A stretch of 64,000 bases of DNA, from contig OX439132.1 in assembly GCA_949318235.1 (NCBI GenBank), forward strand, positions 42,922,331 to 42,986,330, read 5' to 3'. Source of the stretch: Ecdyonurus torrentis (lineage: Eukaryota > Arthropoda > Insecta > Ephemeroptera > Heptageniidae). Below, one piece after another: positions 52,161-64,000 of the stretch. A program made the translations under genes and the position numbers. Every line of letters starts with the position of its first letter. The stretch's first letter is position 1. The notes under the pieces are model-generated. The model was not told the origin of the DNA, did not search any database, and was given only the letters and a program-made list of their open reading frames with translations.

Positions 52161-55100
52161 AGAAAGAAAAAAAATGAAGGTTTACTTAAAAAAAATTTAT
52201 ACCCTGAAATATTATATATAGCAACAAGATAATGCTCTCACTGGTATGATTAGTGATCATCAAATCTTAGTGCTAAATACAACATTTTAGAATTTCTAAC
52301 CATAAAAAAGAAAGAAAAAAAAATGAAGGTTTACTTAAAAAAAATTATACCCTGAAATATTCTATATAGCAACAAGATAATGCTCTCACTGGTATGATTA
52401 GTGATCATCAAATCTTAGTGTTACATAGAACATCTCAGAATTTCTAACCATAAAAAAAGAAAGAAAAAAAATGTAGGTTAAAAAAAAAATTATACCCTGA
52501 AATATGCAATGTAGCAACAAGATAAAGTTCTCACTGGTATGATTAGTGATCATCAAATCTTAGTGTTACATAGAACATCTCAGAATTTCTAACCATAAAA
52601 AAAGAGAGAAAAAAAATGTAGGTTTAAATAAAAAAATTATATACCCTGAAATATTCAATATAGCAACAAGATTAAGTTCTCACTGGTATGATTAGTGATC
52701 ATCAAATCTTAGTGTTACATAGAACATCTCAGAATTTCTAACCATAAAAAAAGAAAGAAAAAAAATGTAGGTTAAAAAAAAAATTATACCCTGAAATATT
52801 CAATGTAGCAACAAGATAAAGTTCTCACTGGTATGATTAGTGATCATCAAATCTTAGTGTTACATAGAACATCTCAGAATTTCTAACCATAAAAAAAGAA
52901 AGAAAAAAATGTAGGTTTAAAAAAAAAATTATACCCTGAAATATCCTATATAGCAACAAGATAAAGTTCACACTGGTATGATTAGTGATCATCAAATCTT
53001 AGTGCTTAATAGAACATCTCAGAATTTCTAACCATAAAAAAAAAAGAAAAAAAATGAAGGTTTACTTAAAAAAAATTTATACCCTGAAATATTCTATATA
53101 GCAACAAGATAATGCTCTCACTGGTATGATTAGTGATCATCAAATCTTAGTGCTAAATAGAACATCTCAGAATTTCTAACCATAAAAAAGAAAGAAAAAA
53201 AAAATGAAGGTTTAGTTAAAAAAAATTATACCCTGAAATATTCTATATAGCAACAAGATAATGCTCTCACTGGTATGATTAGTGATCATCAAATCTTAGT
53301 GTTACATAGAACATCTCAGAATTTCTAACCATAAAAAAAGAAAGAAAAAAAATGTAGGTTAAAAAAAAAATTATACCCTGAAATATTCAATGTAGCAACA
53401 AGATAAAGTTCTCACTGGTATGATTAGTGATCATCAAATCTTAGTGTTACATAGAACATCTCAGAATTTCTAATCATAAAAAAAGAGAGAAAAAAAATGT
53501 AGGTTTAAATAAAAAAATTATATACCCTGAAATATTCAATATAGCAACAAGATTAAGTTCTCACTGGTATGATTAGTGATCATCAAATCTTAGTGTTACA
53601 TAGAACATCTCAGAATTTCTAACTTAAAAAAAGAGAGAAAAAAATGTAGGTTTAAATAAAAAAAAAAGTATACCCTGAAATATTCAATATAGCAACAAGA
53701 TAAAGTTCTCACTGGTATGATTAGTGATCATCAAATCTTAGTGTTACATAGAACATCTCAGAATTTCTAACCATAAAAAAAGAAAGAAAAAAAATGTAGG
53801 TTTAAAAAAAAAATTATACCCTGAAATATTCAATGTAGCAACAAGATAAAGTTCTCACTGGTATAATTAGTGATCATCAAATCTTAGTGTTACATAGAAC
53901 ATCTCAGAATTTCTAACCATAAAAAAAGAAAGAAAAAAAATGTAGGTTTAAAAAAAAATTATACCCTGAAATATTCAATATAACAACAAGATAAAGTTCT
54001 CACTGGTATGATTAGTAATCATCAAATCTTAGTGCTAAATAGAACATCTCAGAATTTCTAACCATAAAAAAAAAAAGAAAAAAAATGAAGGTTTACTTAA
54101 AAAAAATTTATACCCTGAAATATTCTATATAGCAACAAGATAATGCTCTCACTGGTATGATTAGTGATCATCAAATCTTAGTGCAACATAGAACATCTCA
54201 GAATTTCTAACCATAAAAAAAGAAAGAAAAAAAATGAAGGTTTACTTAAAAAAAATTATACCCTGAAATATTCTATATAGCAACAAGATAAAGTTCTCAC
54301 TAGTATGATTAGTGATCATCAAATCTTAGTGTTACATAGAACATTTCAAAATTTCTAACCATAAAAAAAGAAAGAAAAAAATGTAGGTTTAAATAAAAAA
54401 AAATATACACTGAAATATTCAATATAGCAACAAGATAAAGTTCTCACTGGTATGATTAGTGATCATCAAATCTTAGTGTTACATAGAACATCTTAGAATT
54501 TCTAACCATAAAAAAAGAAAGAAAAAAAAGGTAGGTTTACTTAAAAAAAATTATACCCTGAAATATTCAATGTAGCAACAAGATAAAGTTCTCACTGGTA
54601 TGATTAGTGATCATCAAATCTTAGTGTTACATAGAACATCTCAGAATTTCTAACTTAAAAAAAGAGAGAAAAAAATGTAGGTTTTAATAAAAAAAAAAAT
54701 ATACCCTGAAATATTCAATATAGCAACAAGATAAAGTTCTCACTGGTATGATTAGTGATCATCAAATCTTAGTGTTACATAGAACATCTCAGAATTTCTA
54801 ACCATAAAAAAAGAAAGAAAAAAAATGTAGCTTTAAAAAAAAAAATTATACCCTGAAATATTCAATGTAGCAACAAGATAAAGTTCTCACTGGTATGATT
54901 AGTGATCATCAAATCTTAGTGTTACATAGAACAACTCAAAATTTCTAACTTAAAAAAAGAGAGAAAAAAATGTAGGTTTAAATAAAAAAAAAGTATACAC
55001 TGAAATATTCAATATAGCAACAAGATAAAGTTCTCACTGGTATGATTAGTGATCATCAAATCTTAGTGTTACATAGAACATCTTAGAATTTCTAACCATA

Positions 55101-58100
55101 AAAAAAGAAAGAAAAAAAATGTAGGTTTTCTTAAAAAAAAATTATACCCTGAAATATTGTATATAGCAACAAGATAATGCTCTCACTGGTATGATTAGTG
55201 ATCATCAAATCTTAGTGCTAAATAGAACATCTCAGAATTTCTAACCATAAAAAAAGAAAGAAAAAAAATATAGGTTTAAAAAAAAAATCATACCCTGAAA
55301 TATTCAATAAAACAACAAGATAAAGTTCTCACTGGTATGATTAGTGATCATCAAATCTTAGTGTTACATAGAACATCTCAGAATTTCTAACCATAAAAAA
55401 AGAGAGAAAAAAATGTAGGTTTAAATAAAAAAAAAAGTATACCCTGAAATATTCAATATAGCAACAAGATAAAGTTCTCACTGGTATGATTAGTGATCAT
55501 CAAATCTTAGTGTTACATAGATCATCTCAGAATTTCTAACCATAAAAAAAGAAAGAAAAAAAATGTAGCTTTAAAAAAAAAAATTATACCCTGAAATATT
55601 CTATATAGCAACAAGATAATGCTCTCACTGGTATGATTAGTGATCATCAAATCTTAGTGCTAAATAGAACATCTCAGAATTGCTAACCATAAAAAAAGAA
55701 AGAAAAAAAAATGAAGGTTTACTTAAAAAAAAATTATACCCTGAAATATTCTATATTGCAACAAGATAATGCTCTCACTGGTATGATTAGTGATCATCAA
55801 ATCTTAGTGTTACATAGAACATCTCAGAATTTCTAACCATAAAAAAAGAAAGAAAAAAAATGTAGGTTTAAAAAAAAAATTATACCCTGAAATATTCAAT
55901 ATAACAACAAGATAAAGTTCTCACTGGTATGATTAGTGATCATCAAATCTTAGTGTTATAAGAACATCTCAGAATTTCTAACCATAAAAAAAGAGAGAAA
56001 AATTTAGGTTTAAATAAAAAAAAAGTATACCCTGAAATATTCAATATAGCAACAAGATAAAGTTCTCACTGGTATGATTAGTGATCATCAAATCTTAGTG
56101 TTACATAGAACATCTCAGAATTTCTAACCATAAAAAAAAGAAAGAAAAAAAAATATAGGTTTACTTAAAAAAAAATTATACCCTGAAATATTCTATATAG
56201 CAACAAGATAATGCTCTCACTGGTATGATTAGTGATCATCAAATCTTAGTGCTATATAGAACATCTCAGAATTTCTAACCATAAAAAAAGAAAGAAAAAA
56301 AAATGAAGGTTTACTTAAAAAAAAATTATACCCTGAAATATTCTATATAGCAACAAGATAATGCTCTCACTGGTATGATTAGTGATCATCAAATCTTAGT
56401 GTTACATAGAACATCTCAGAATTTCTAACCATAAAAAAAGAAAGAAAAAAAATGTAGGTTTAAAAAAAAAATTATACCCTGAAATATTCAATATAACAAC
56501 AAGATAAAGTTCTCACTGGTATGATTAGTGATCATCAAATCTTAGTGCTAAATAGAACATCTCAGAATTTCTAACCATAAAAAAAAAAAGAAAAAAAATG
56601 AAGGTTTACTTAAAAAAAAATTATACCCTGAAATATTCTATATAGCAACAAGATAAAGTTCTCACTGGTATGATTAGTGATCATCAAATCTTAGTGCTAA
56701 ATAAAACATCTCAGAATTTCTAACCAAAAAAAAAAAGAAAGAAAAAAAAATGAAGGTTTACTTAAAAAAAATTATACCCTGAAATATTCTATATAGCAAC
56801 AAGATAATGCTCTCACTGGTATGATTAGTGATCATCAAATCTTAGTGTTACATAGAACATCTCAGAATTTCTAACCATAAAAAAAGAAAGAAAAAAAATG
56901 TAGGTTAAAAAAAAAAATTATACCCTAAAATATTCAATGTAGCAACAAGATAAAGTTCTCACTGGTATGATTAGTGATCATCAAATCTTAGTGTTACATA
57001 GAACATCTCAGAATTTCTAACCATAAAAAAAGAGAGAAAAAAAATGTAGGTTCAAATAAAAAAATTATATACCCTGAAATATTCAATATAGCAACAAGAT
57101 TAAGTTCTCACTGGTATGATTAGTGATCATCAAATCTTAGTGTTACATAGAACATCTCAGAATTTCTAACTTAAAAAAAGAGAGAAAAAAAAATGTAGGT
57201 TTAAAAAAAAAAATTATACCCTGAAATATTCAATGTAGCAACAAGATAAAGTTCTCACTGGTATGATTAGTGATCATCAAATCTTAGTGTTACATAGAAC
57301 ATCTCAAAATTTCTAACTTAAAAAAAGAGAGAAAAAAATGTAGGTTTAAATAAAAAAAAAGTATACACTGAAATATTCAATATAGCAACAAGATAAAGTT
57401 CTCACTGGTATGATTAGTGATCATCAAATCTTAGTGTTACATAGAACATCTTAGAATTTCTAACCATAAAAAAAGAAAGAAAAAAAATGTAGGTTTTCTT
57501 AAAAAAAAATTATACCCTGAAATATTGTATATAGCAACAAGATAATGCTCTCACTGGTATGATTAGTGATCATCAAATCTTAGTGCTAAATAGAACATCT
57601 CAGAATTGCTAACCATAAAAAAAGAAAGAAAAAAAAATATAGGTTTAAAAAAAAATCATACCCTGAAATATTCAATAAAACAACAAGATAAAGTTCTCAC
57701 TGGTATGATTAGTGATCATCAAATCTTAGTGTTACATAGAACATCTCAGAATTTCTAACCATAAAAAAAGAGAGAAAAAAATGTAGGTTTAAATAAAAAA
57801 AAAAGTATACCCTGAAATATTCAATATAGCAACAAGATAAAGTTCTCACTGGTATGATTAGTGATCATCAAATCTTAGTGTTACATAGATCATCTCAGAA
57901 TTTCTAACCATAAAAAAAGAAAGAAAAAAAATGTAGCTTTAAAAAAAAAAATTATACCCTGAAATATTCTATATAGCAACAAGATAATGCTCTCACTGGT
58001 ATGATTAGTGATCATCAAATCTTAGTGCTAAATAGAACATCTCAGAATTGCTAACCATAAAAAAAGAAAGAAAAAAAAATGAAGGTTTACTTAAAAAAAA

Positions 58101-59575
58101 TTTATACCCTAAAATATTCTATATAGCAACAAGATAATGCTCTCACTGGTATGATTAGTGATCATCAAATCTTAGTGTTACATAGAACATCTCAGAATTT
58201 CTAACCATAAAAAAAGAAAGAAAAAAAAATGTAGGTTTAAAAAAAAAAATTATGCCCTGAAATATTCAATGTAGCAACAAGATAAAGTTCTCACTGGTAT
58301 GATTAGTGATCATCAAATCTTAGTGTTACATAGAACATCTCAGAATTTCTAACCATAAAAAAAGAAAGAAAAAAAATGAAGGTTTACTTAAAAAAAATTT
58401 ATAGACTGAAATATTCTATATAGCAACAAGATAAAGTTCTCACTGGTATGATTAGTGATCATCAAATCTTAGTGCTAAATAGAACATCTCAGAATTTCTA
58501 ACCATAAAAAAAGAAAGAAAAAAAAATGAAGGTTTACTTAAAAAAAATTTATACCCTGAAATATTCTATATAGCAACAAGATAAAGTTCTCACTGGTATT
58601 ATTAGTGATCATCAAATCTTAGTGCTAAATAGAACATCTCAGAATTTCTAACCATAAAAAAAGAAAGAAAAAAAATGAAGGTTTACTTAAAAAAAAATTA
58701 TACCCTGAAATATTCTATATAGCAACAAGATAATGCTCTCACTGGTATGATTAGTGATCATCAAATCTTAGTGTTACATAGAACATCTCAGAATTTCTAA
58801 CCATAAAAAAAGAAAGAAAAAAAATGTAGGTTTAAAAAAAAAATTATACCCTGAAATATTCAATGTAGCAACAAGATAAAGTTCTCACTGGTATGATTAG
58901 TGATCATCAAATCTTAGTGTTACATAGAACATCTCAGAATTTCTAACCATAAAAAAAGAGAGAAAAAAAATGTAGGTTTAAATAAAAAAATTATATACCC
59001 TGAAATATTCAATATAGCAACAAGATAAAGTTCTCACTGGTATGATTAGTGATCATCAAATCTTAGTGTTATAAGAACATCTCAGAATTTCTAACCATAA
59101 AAAAAGAGAGAAAAATTTAGGTTTAAATAAAAAAAAAGTATACCCTGAAATATTCAATATAGCAACAAGATAAAGTTCTCACTGGTATGATTAGTGATCA
59201 TCAAATCTTAGTGTTACATAGAACATCTCAGAATTTCTAACCATAAAAAAAAGAAAGAAAAAAAAATATAGGTTTACTTAAAAAAAAATTATACCCTGAA
59301 ATATTCTATATAGCAACAAGATAATGCTCTCACTGGTATGATTAGTGATCATCAAATCTTAGTGCTATATAGAACATCTCAGAATTTCTAACCATAAAAA
59401 AAGAAAGAAAAAAAATGAAGGTTTACTTAAAAAAAAATTATACCCTGAAATATTCTATATAGCAACAAGATAAAGTTCTCACTGGTATGATTAGTGATCA
59501 TCAAAACTTAGTGTTACATAGAACATCTCAGAATTTCTAACCATAAAAAAAGAAAGAAAAAAAATGTAGGTTTAA
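52161..59575 (+). repeat. 8-kb macro-repeat, copy B
   Basis: Second copy of 44031-51590 with all its private markers, including GTTCACACTGG (near 52968) and GGTAGGTTTACTT (54530). Copy-specific changes are TATTATATATAG (near 52214), TTTAGTTAAA (near 53213), CTATATTGCAAC (near 55752) and ACCCTAAAATATTCTA (near 58106). Confidence 0.88.
55946..59058 (+). repeat. 21-monomer HOR derivative, copy 2 (3,113 bp)
   Basis: Identical spacing and the same monomer 9/10 fusion (near 57175-57215) and GGTTCAAATAAA change (near 57050) as 47961-51073. The fusion therefore happened once, before the 8-kb block was duplicated. Confidence 0.88.
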
Positions 59576-62100
59576 AAAAAAAATTATACCCTGAAATATT
59601 CAATATAACAACAAGATAAAGTTCTCACTGGTATGATTAGTGATCATCAAATCTTAGTGCTAAATAGAACATCTCAGAATTTCTAACCATAAAAAAAAAA
59701 GAAAAAAAATGAAGGTTTACTTAAAAAAAAATTATACCCTGAAATATTCTATATAGCAACAAGATAAAGTTCTCACTGGTATGATTAGTGATCATCAAAT
59801 CTTAGTGCTAAATAAAACATCTCAGAATTTCTAACCAAAAAAAAAAGAAAGAAAAAAAAATGAAGGTTTACTTAAAAAAAATTATACCCTGAAATATTCT
59901 ATATAGCAACAAGATAATGCTCTCACTGGTATGATTAGTGATCATCAAATCTTAGTGTTACATAGAACATCTCAGAATTTCTAACCATAAAAAAAGAAAG
60001 AAAAAAAATGTAGGTTAAAAAAAAAAATTATACCCTAAAATATTCAATGTAGCAACAAGATAAAGTTCTCACTGGTATGATTAGTGATCATCAAATCTTA
60101 GTGTTACATAGAACATCTCAGAATTTCTAACCATAAAAAAAGACAGAAAAAAAATGTAGGTTTAAATAAAAAAATTATATACCCTGAAATATTCAATATA
60201 GCAACAAGATTAAGTTCTCACTGGTATGATTAGTGATCATCAAATCTTAGTGTTACATAGAACATCTCAGAATTTCTAACCATAAAAAAAGAAAGAAAAA
60301 AAAATGTAGGTTTAAAAAAAAAAATTATACCCTGAAATATTCAATGTAGCAACAAGATAAAGTTCTCACTGGTATGATTAGTGATCATCAAATCTTAGTG
60401 TTACATAGAACATCTCAAAATTTCTAACTTAAAAAAAGAGAGAAAAAAATGTAGGTTTAAATAAAAAAAAAGTATACACTGAAATATTCAATATAGCAAC
60501 AAGATAAAGTTCTCACTGGTATGATTAGTGATCATCAAATCTTAGTGTTACATAGAACATCTTAGAATTTCTAACCATAAAAAAAGAAAGAAAAAAAATG
60601 TAGGTTTTCTTAAAAAAAAATTATACCCTGAAATATTGTATATAGCAACAAGATAATGCTCTCACTGGTATGATTAGTGATCATCAAATCTTAGTGTTAC
60701 ATTGAACATCTCAGAATTTCTAACCATAAAAAAAGAAAGAAAAAAAATTTAGGTTTAAAAAAAAAATCATACCCTGAAATATTCAATAAAACAACAAGAT
60801 AAAGTTCTCACTGGTATGATTAGTGATCATCAAATCTTAGTGTTACATAGAACATCTCAGAATTGCTAACCATAAAAAAAGAAAGAAAAAAAAATGAAGG
60901 TTTACTTAAAAAAAATTTATACCCTGAAATATTCTATATAGCAACAAGATAATGCTCTCACTGGTATGATTAGTGATCATCAAATCTTAGTGCTAAATAG
61001 AACATCTCAGAATTTCTAACCATAAAAAAAGAAAGAAAAAAAATGTAGGGTTAAAAAAAAAAAATTATACCCTGAAATATTCAATGTAGCAACAAGATAA
61101 AGTTCTTACTGGTATGATTAGTGATCATCAAATCTTAGTGTTACATAGAACATCTCAGAATTTCTAACCATAAAAAAAGAGAGAAAAAAAATGTAGGTTT
61201 AAATAAAAAAATTATATACCCTGAAATATTCAATATAGCAACAAGATTAAGTTCTCACTGGTATGATTAGTGATCATCAAATCTTAGTGTTACATAGAAC
61301 ATCTCAGAATTTCTAACTTAAAAAAAGAGAGAAAAAAATGTAGGTTTAAATAAAAAAAAATATATACCCTGAAATATTCAATATAGCAACAAGATAAAGT
61401 TCTCACTGGTATGATTAGTGATCATCAAACCTTAGTGTTACATAGAACATCTCAGAATTTCTAATCATAAAAAAAGAAAGAAAAAAAATATAGGTTTAAA
61501 AAAAAAATCATACCCTGAAATATTCAATAAAACAACAAGATAAAGTTCTCACTGGTATGATTAGTGATCATCAAATCTTAGTGTTACATAGAACATCTCA
61601 GAATTTCTAACCATAAAAAAAGAGAGAAAAAAATGTAGGTTTAAATAAAAAAAAAAGTATACCCTGAAATATTCAATATAGCAACAAGATAAAGTTCTCA
61701 CTGGTATGATTAGTGATCATCAAATCTTAGTGTTACATAGATCATCTCAGAATTTCTAACCATAAAAAAAGAAAGAAAAAAAATGTAGCTTTAAAAAAAA
61801 AAATTATACCCTGAAATATTCTATATAGCAACAAGATAATGCTCTCACTGGTATGATTAGTGATCATCAAATCTTAGTGCTAAATAGAACATCTCAGAAT
61901 TGCTAACCATAAAAAAAGAAAGAAAAAAAAATGAAGGTTTACTTAAAAAAAATTTATACCCTGAAATATTCTATATAGCAACAAGATAATGCTCTCACTG
62001 GTATGATTAGTGATCATCAAATCTTAGTGCTAAATAGAACATCTCAGAATTTCTAACCATAAAAAAAGAAAGAAAAAGAAATGAAGGTTTACTTAAAAAA
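59576..62100 (+). repeat. Mixed HOR segment
   Basis: It continues the 22-mer order to about 60.8 kb, then jumps from the CAATAAAAC monomer to a GAATTGCTAACC monomer (near 60862). It re-enters the TAGGGTTAAAA, ATTAAG, ATATATACCC and CAATAAAAC series seen at 31.0-31.6 kb. Private changes include ACATTGAACATC (near 60701) and CAAACCTTAGTG (near 61428). Confidence 0.75.
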
Positions 62101-64000
62101 AAAGTATACCCTGAAATATTCTAATTAGCAACAAGATAATGCTCTCACTGGTATGATTAGTGATCATCAAATCTTAGTGTTACATAGAACATCTCAGAAT
62201 TTCTAACCATAAAAAAAGAAAGAAAAAAAATGTAGGGTTAAAAAAAAAAATTATACCCTGAAATATTCAATGTAGCAACAAGATAAAGTTCTCACTGGTA
62301 TGATTAGTGATCATCAAATCTTAGTGTTACATAGAACATCTCAGAATTTCTAACCATAAACAAAGAGAGAAAAAAAATTTAGGTTTAAATAAAAAATATA
62401 TATACCCTGAAATATTCAATATAGCAACAAGATTAAGTTCTCACTGGTAGGATTAGTGATCATCAAATCTTAGTGTTACATAGAACATCTCAGAATTTCT
62501 AACCATAAAAAAAGAGAGAAAAAAATGTAGGTTTAAATAAAAATTATACCCTGAAATACTCAATATAGCAACAAGATAATGCTCTCACTGGTATGATTAG
62601 TGATCATCAAATCTTAGTGCTAAATAGAACATCTCAGAATTTCTAACCATAAAAAAAGAAAGAAAAAAAATGAAGGTTTACTTAAAAAAATATTATACCC
62701 TGAAATATTCTATATAGCAACAAGATTAAGTTCTCACTGGTAGGATTAGTGATCATCAAATCTTAGTGTTACATAGAACATCTCAGAATTTCTAACCATA
62801 AAAAAAGAGAGAAAAAAATGTAGGTTTAAATAAAAAAAAACTATACCCTGAAATATTCAATATAGCAACAAGATAAAGTTCTCACTGGTATGATTAGTGA
62901 TCATCAAATCTTAGTGTTACATAGATCATCTCAGAATTTCTAACCATAAAAAAAGACAGAAAAAAAATGTAGCTTTAAAAAAAAAATTATACCCTGAAAT
63001 ACTCAATATAGCAACAAGATAATGCTCTCACTGGTATGATTAGTGATCATCAAATCTTAGTGCTAAATAGAACATCTCAGAATTTCTAACCATAAAAAAA
63101 GAAAGAAAAAAAATGAAGGTTTACTTAAAAAAATATTATACCCTGAAATATTCTATATAGCAACAAGATAATGCTCTCACTGGTATGATTAGTGATCATC
63201 ATATCTTCGTGTTACATAGAACATCTCAGAATTTCTAACCATAAAAAAAGAAAGAAAAAAAATGTAGGTTTAAAAAAAAAATTATACCCTGAAATATTCA
63301 ATGTAGCAACAAGATAAAGTTCTCACTGGTATGATTAGTGGTCATCAAATTTAAATATTACATAGAACATCTCAGAATTTCTAACCATAAAAAAAGAAAG
63401 AAAAAAATGTAGGTTAAAAAAAAAAAATTATTCCCTGAAATATTCAATGTAGCAACAAGATAAAGTTCTCACTGGTATGATTAGTGATCATCAAATCTTA
63501 GTGTTACATAGATCATCTCAGAATTTCTAACCATAAAAAAAGAAAGAAAAAAAATGTAGCTTTAAAAAAAAAATTATACCCTGAAATACTCAATATAGCA
63601 ACAAGATAAAGTTCTCACTGGTATGATTAGTGATCATCAAATCTTAGTGTTACATAGAACATCTCAGAATTTCTAACCATAAAAAAGAGAGAAAAAAATG
63701 TAGGTTTAAATAAAAAAAAAGTATACCCTGAAATATTCAATATAGCAACAAGATAAAGTTCTCACTGGTATGATAAGTGATCATCAAATCTTAGTGTTAC
63801 ATAGAACATCTCAGAATTTCTAACCATAAAAAAAGAAAGAAAAAAAATATAGGTTTACTTAAAAAGAAATTATACCCTGAAATATTCTATATAGCAACAA
63901 GATAATGCTCTCACTGGTATGATTAGTGATCATCAAATCTTAGTGCTACATAGAACATCTCAGAATTTCTAACCATAAAAAAAGAAAGAAAAAAAATGAA
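62101..64000 (+). repeat. Third, partial occurrence of the 6.52-kb HOR family
   Basis: The markers TTCTAATTAGC (62121), CATAAACAAAGAG, CTGGTAGGATTAG (62441, 62741), CTTCGTG (63208), AGTGGTCATCAAATTTAAAT (63338) and AAAAAGAAATTATACC (63861) reappear. The later part fits 42.0-43.3 kb at an offset of about 20.69 kb. A short monomer near 62520-62545 (AAATAAAAATTATACCC) marks a deletion of neighbouring units. The block is cut off by the window end. Confidence 0.82.

Larger units (their letters stand above)
2232..64000 (+). repeat. Giant satellite DNA array, ~147-bp monomer, ~420 copies
   Basis: Head-to-tail monomers of about 145-150 bp run without interruption to the window edge, all in the same orientation. 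Each begins AATCTTAGTGTTACATAGAA, continues through CATCTCAGAATTTCTAACC, then an A-rich segment of about 45 bp, then ATACCCTGAAATATTC, TAGCAACAAGAT and TCTCACTGGTATGATTAG, ending in TGATCATCA. A representative monomer is about 25% G+C with A about 47% and T about 27% on this strand. Stops occur in all frames and unit lengths are not multiples of three, so it is not coding. Length differences come mostly from A-tract length and small indels. Monomer variants are ordered into higher-order repeats described separately. Size, homogeneity and HOR organisation fit a centromeric or heterochromatic satellite; the location is not shown by sequence. Confidence 0.99.

Noticed and set aside
2232..64000. 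CRISPR-like array
   Set aside because: The whole ~147-bp unit repeats with near identity. There are no unique spacers between short repeats, and no cas-like genes nearby.
2232..64000. Short recurring open reading frames in each monomer, on both strands
   Set aside because: They are under about 20 codons in those I read, stop in every monomer, and the unit lengths (145-150 bp) shift frame from unit to unit. No start context or composition suggests translation.
2232..64000. Ribosomal DNA spacer or tandem small-RNA gene cluster
   Set aside because: No rRNA, 5S, snRNA or tRNA-like sequence or promoter boxes occur in the monomer.
2232..64000. Telomeric or subtelomeric repeat
   Set aside because: No TTAGGG, TTAGG or similar short telomere repeats are present. 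TTAGTG occurs only as part of the longer monomer.
3090..64000. TATATAG and ATTATACCC boxes as TATA promoters in each monomer
   Set aside because: In DNA of about 75% A+T these strings are expected by chance, and no other promoter element or gene accompanies them.
2232..64000. CENP-B-box-like site
   Set aside because: No stretch fits the TTCG....A..CGGG pattern; the monomer contains almost no CpG.

Overview
This window is almost entirely non-coding DNA of an AT-rich eukaryotic genome. The best guess is an invertebrate animal, but the sequence does not identify the taxon. The evidence is a terminal hAT-type transposon copy with an 8-bp target-site duplication, long simple tracts, no dense operon-like coding and a giant satellite array. 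I find no protein-coding gene, tRNA, rRNA or CRISPR array.

Region 1 (1 to about 2231) is a unique-looking flank made of nested mobile-element debris. An imperfect palindromic, foldback-like element is centred on GCGCGC at 244-249, with arms at about 91-246 and 247-385. Its outer right arm is interrupted by a complete non-autonomous hAT-like element at 386-1929. That element has TIR CAGGGTTGGCA at both ends, TSD GTTCTACG at 378-385 and 1930-1937, GCCGGTAATTACC-type subterminal repeat clusters, and a degenerate internal palindrome at about 665-1300. Downstream is a small island with two CACGTG sites and a 9-bp inverted repeat (2120-2217), just before the satellite.

Region 2 (2232-64000, still running at the window edge) is one uninterrupted head-to-tail satellite array of about 420 monomers, each about 145-150 bp. 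A representative monomer is about 75% A+T with strong strand asymmetry (A about 47%, T about 27% on the + strand). Each monomer has a near-invariant box of about 100 bp, including TGATCA in a partial dyad flanked by two TTAGTG motifs, and an A-rich segment of about 45 bp whose tract lengths vary. The first monomer at the edge is the most degenerate.

Monomers fall into recognisable variants arranged in higher-order repeats (HORs). The clearest HOR is a 22-monomer unit of about 3,259 bp at 4300-7558 and 21923-25181. A 21-monomer derivative of 3,113 bp, carrying one monomer fusion, lies at 47961-51073 and 55946-59058. Other periodicities overlie this: an 18-monomer unit (7559-10218) giving a 5.92-kb compound repeat, a 9-monomer tandem duplication (10.57-13.24 kb), a 4.45-kb repeat, a separate 6.52-kb HOR (31.3-43.2 kb) with its own diagnostic variants, and an 8.0-8.1-kb macro-repeat (44.0-59.6 kb). 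Hybrid monomers mark several junctions. The structure is what repeated unequal exchange in a centromeric or heterochromatic satellite would produce, but centromere function is an inference.
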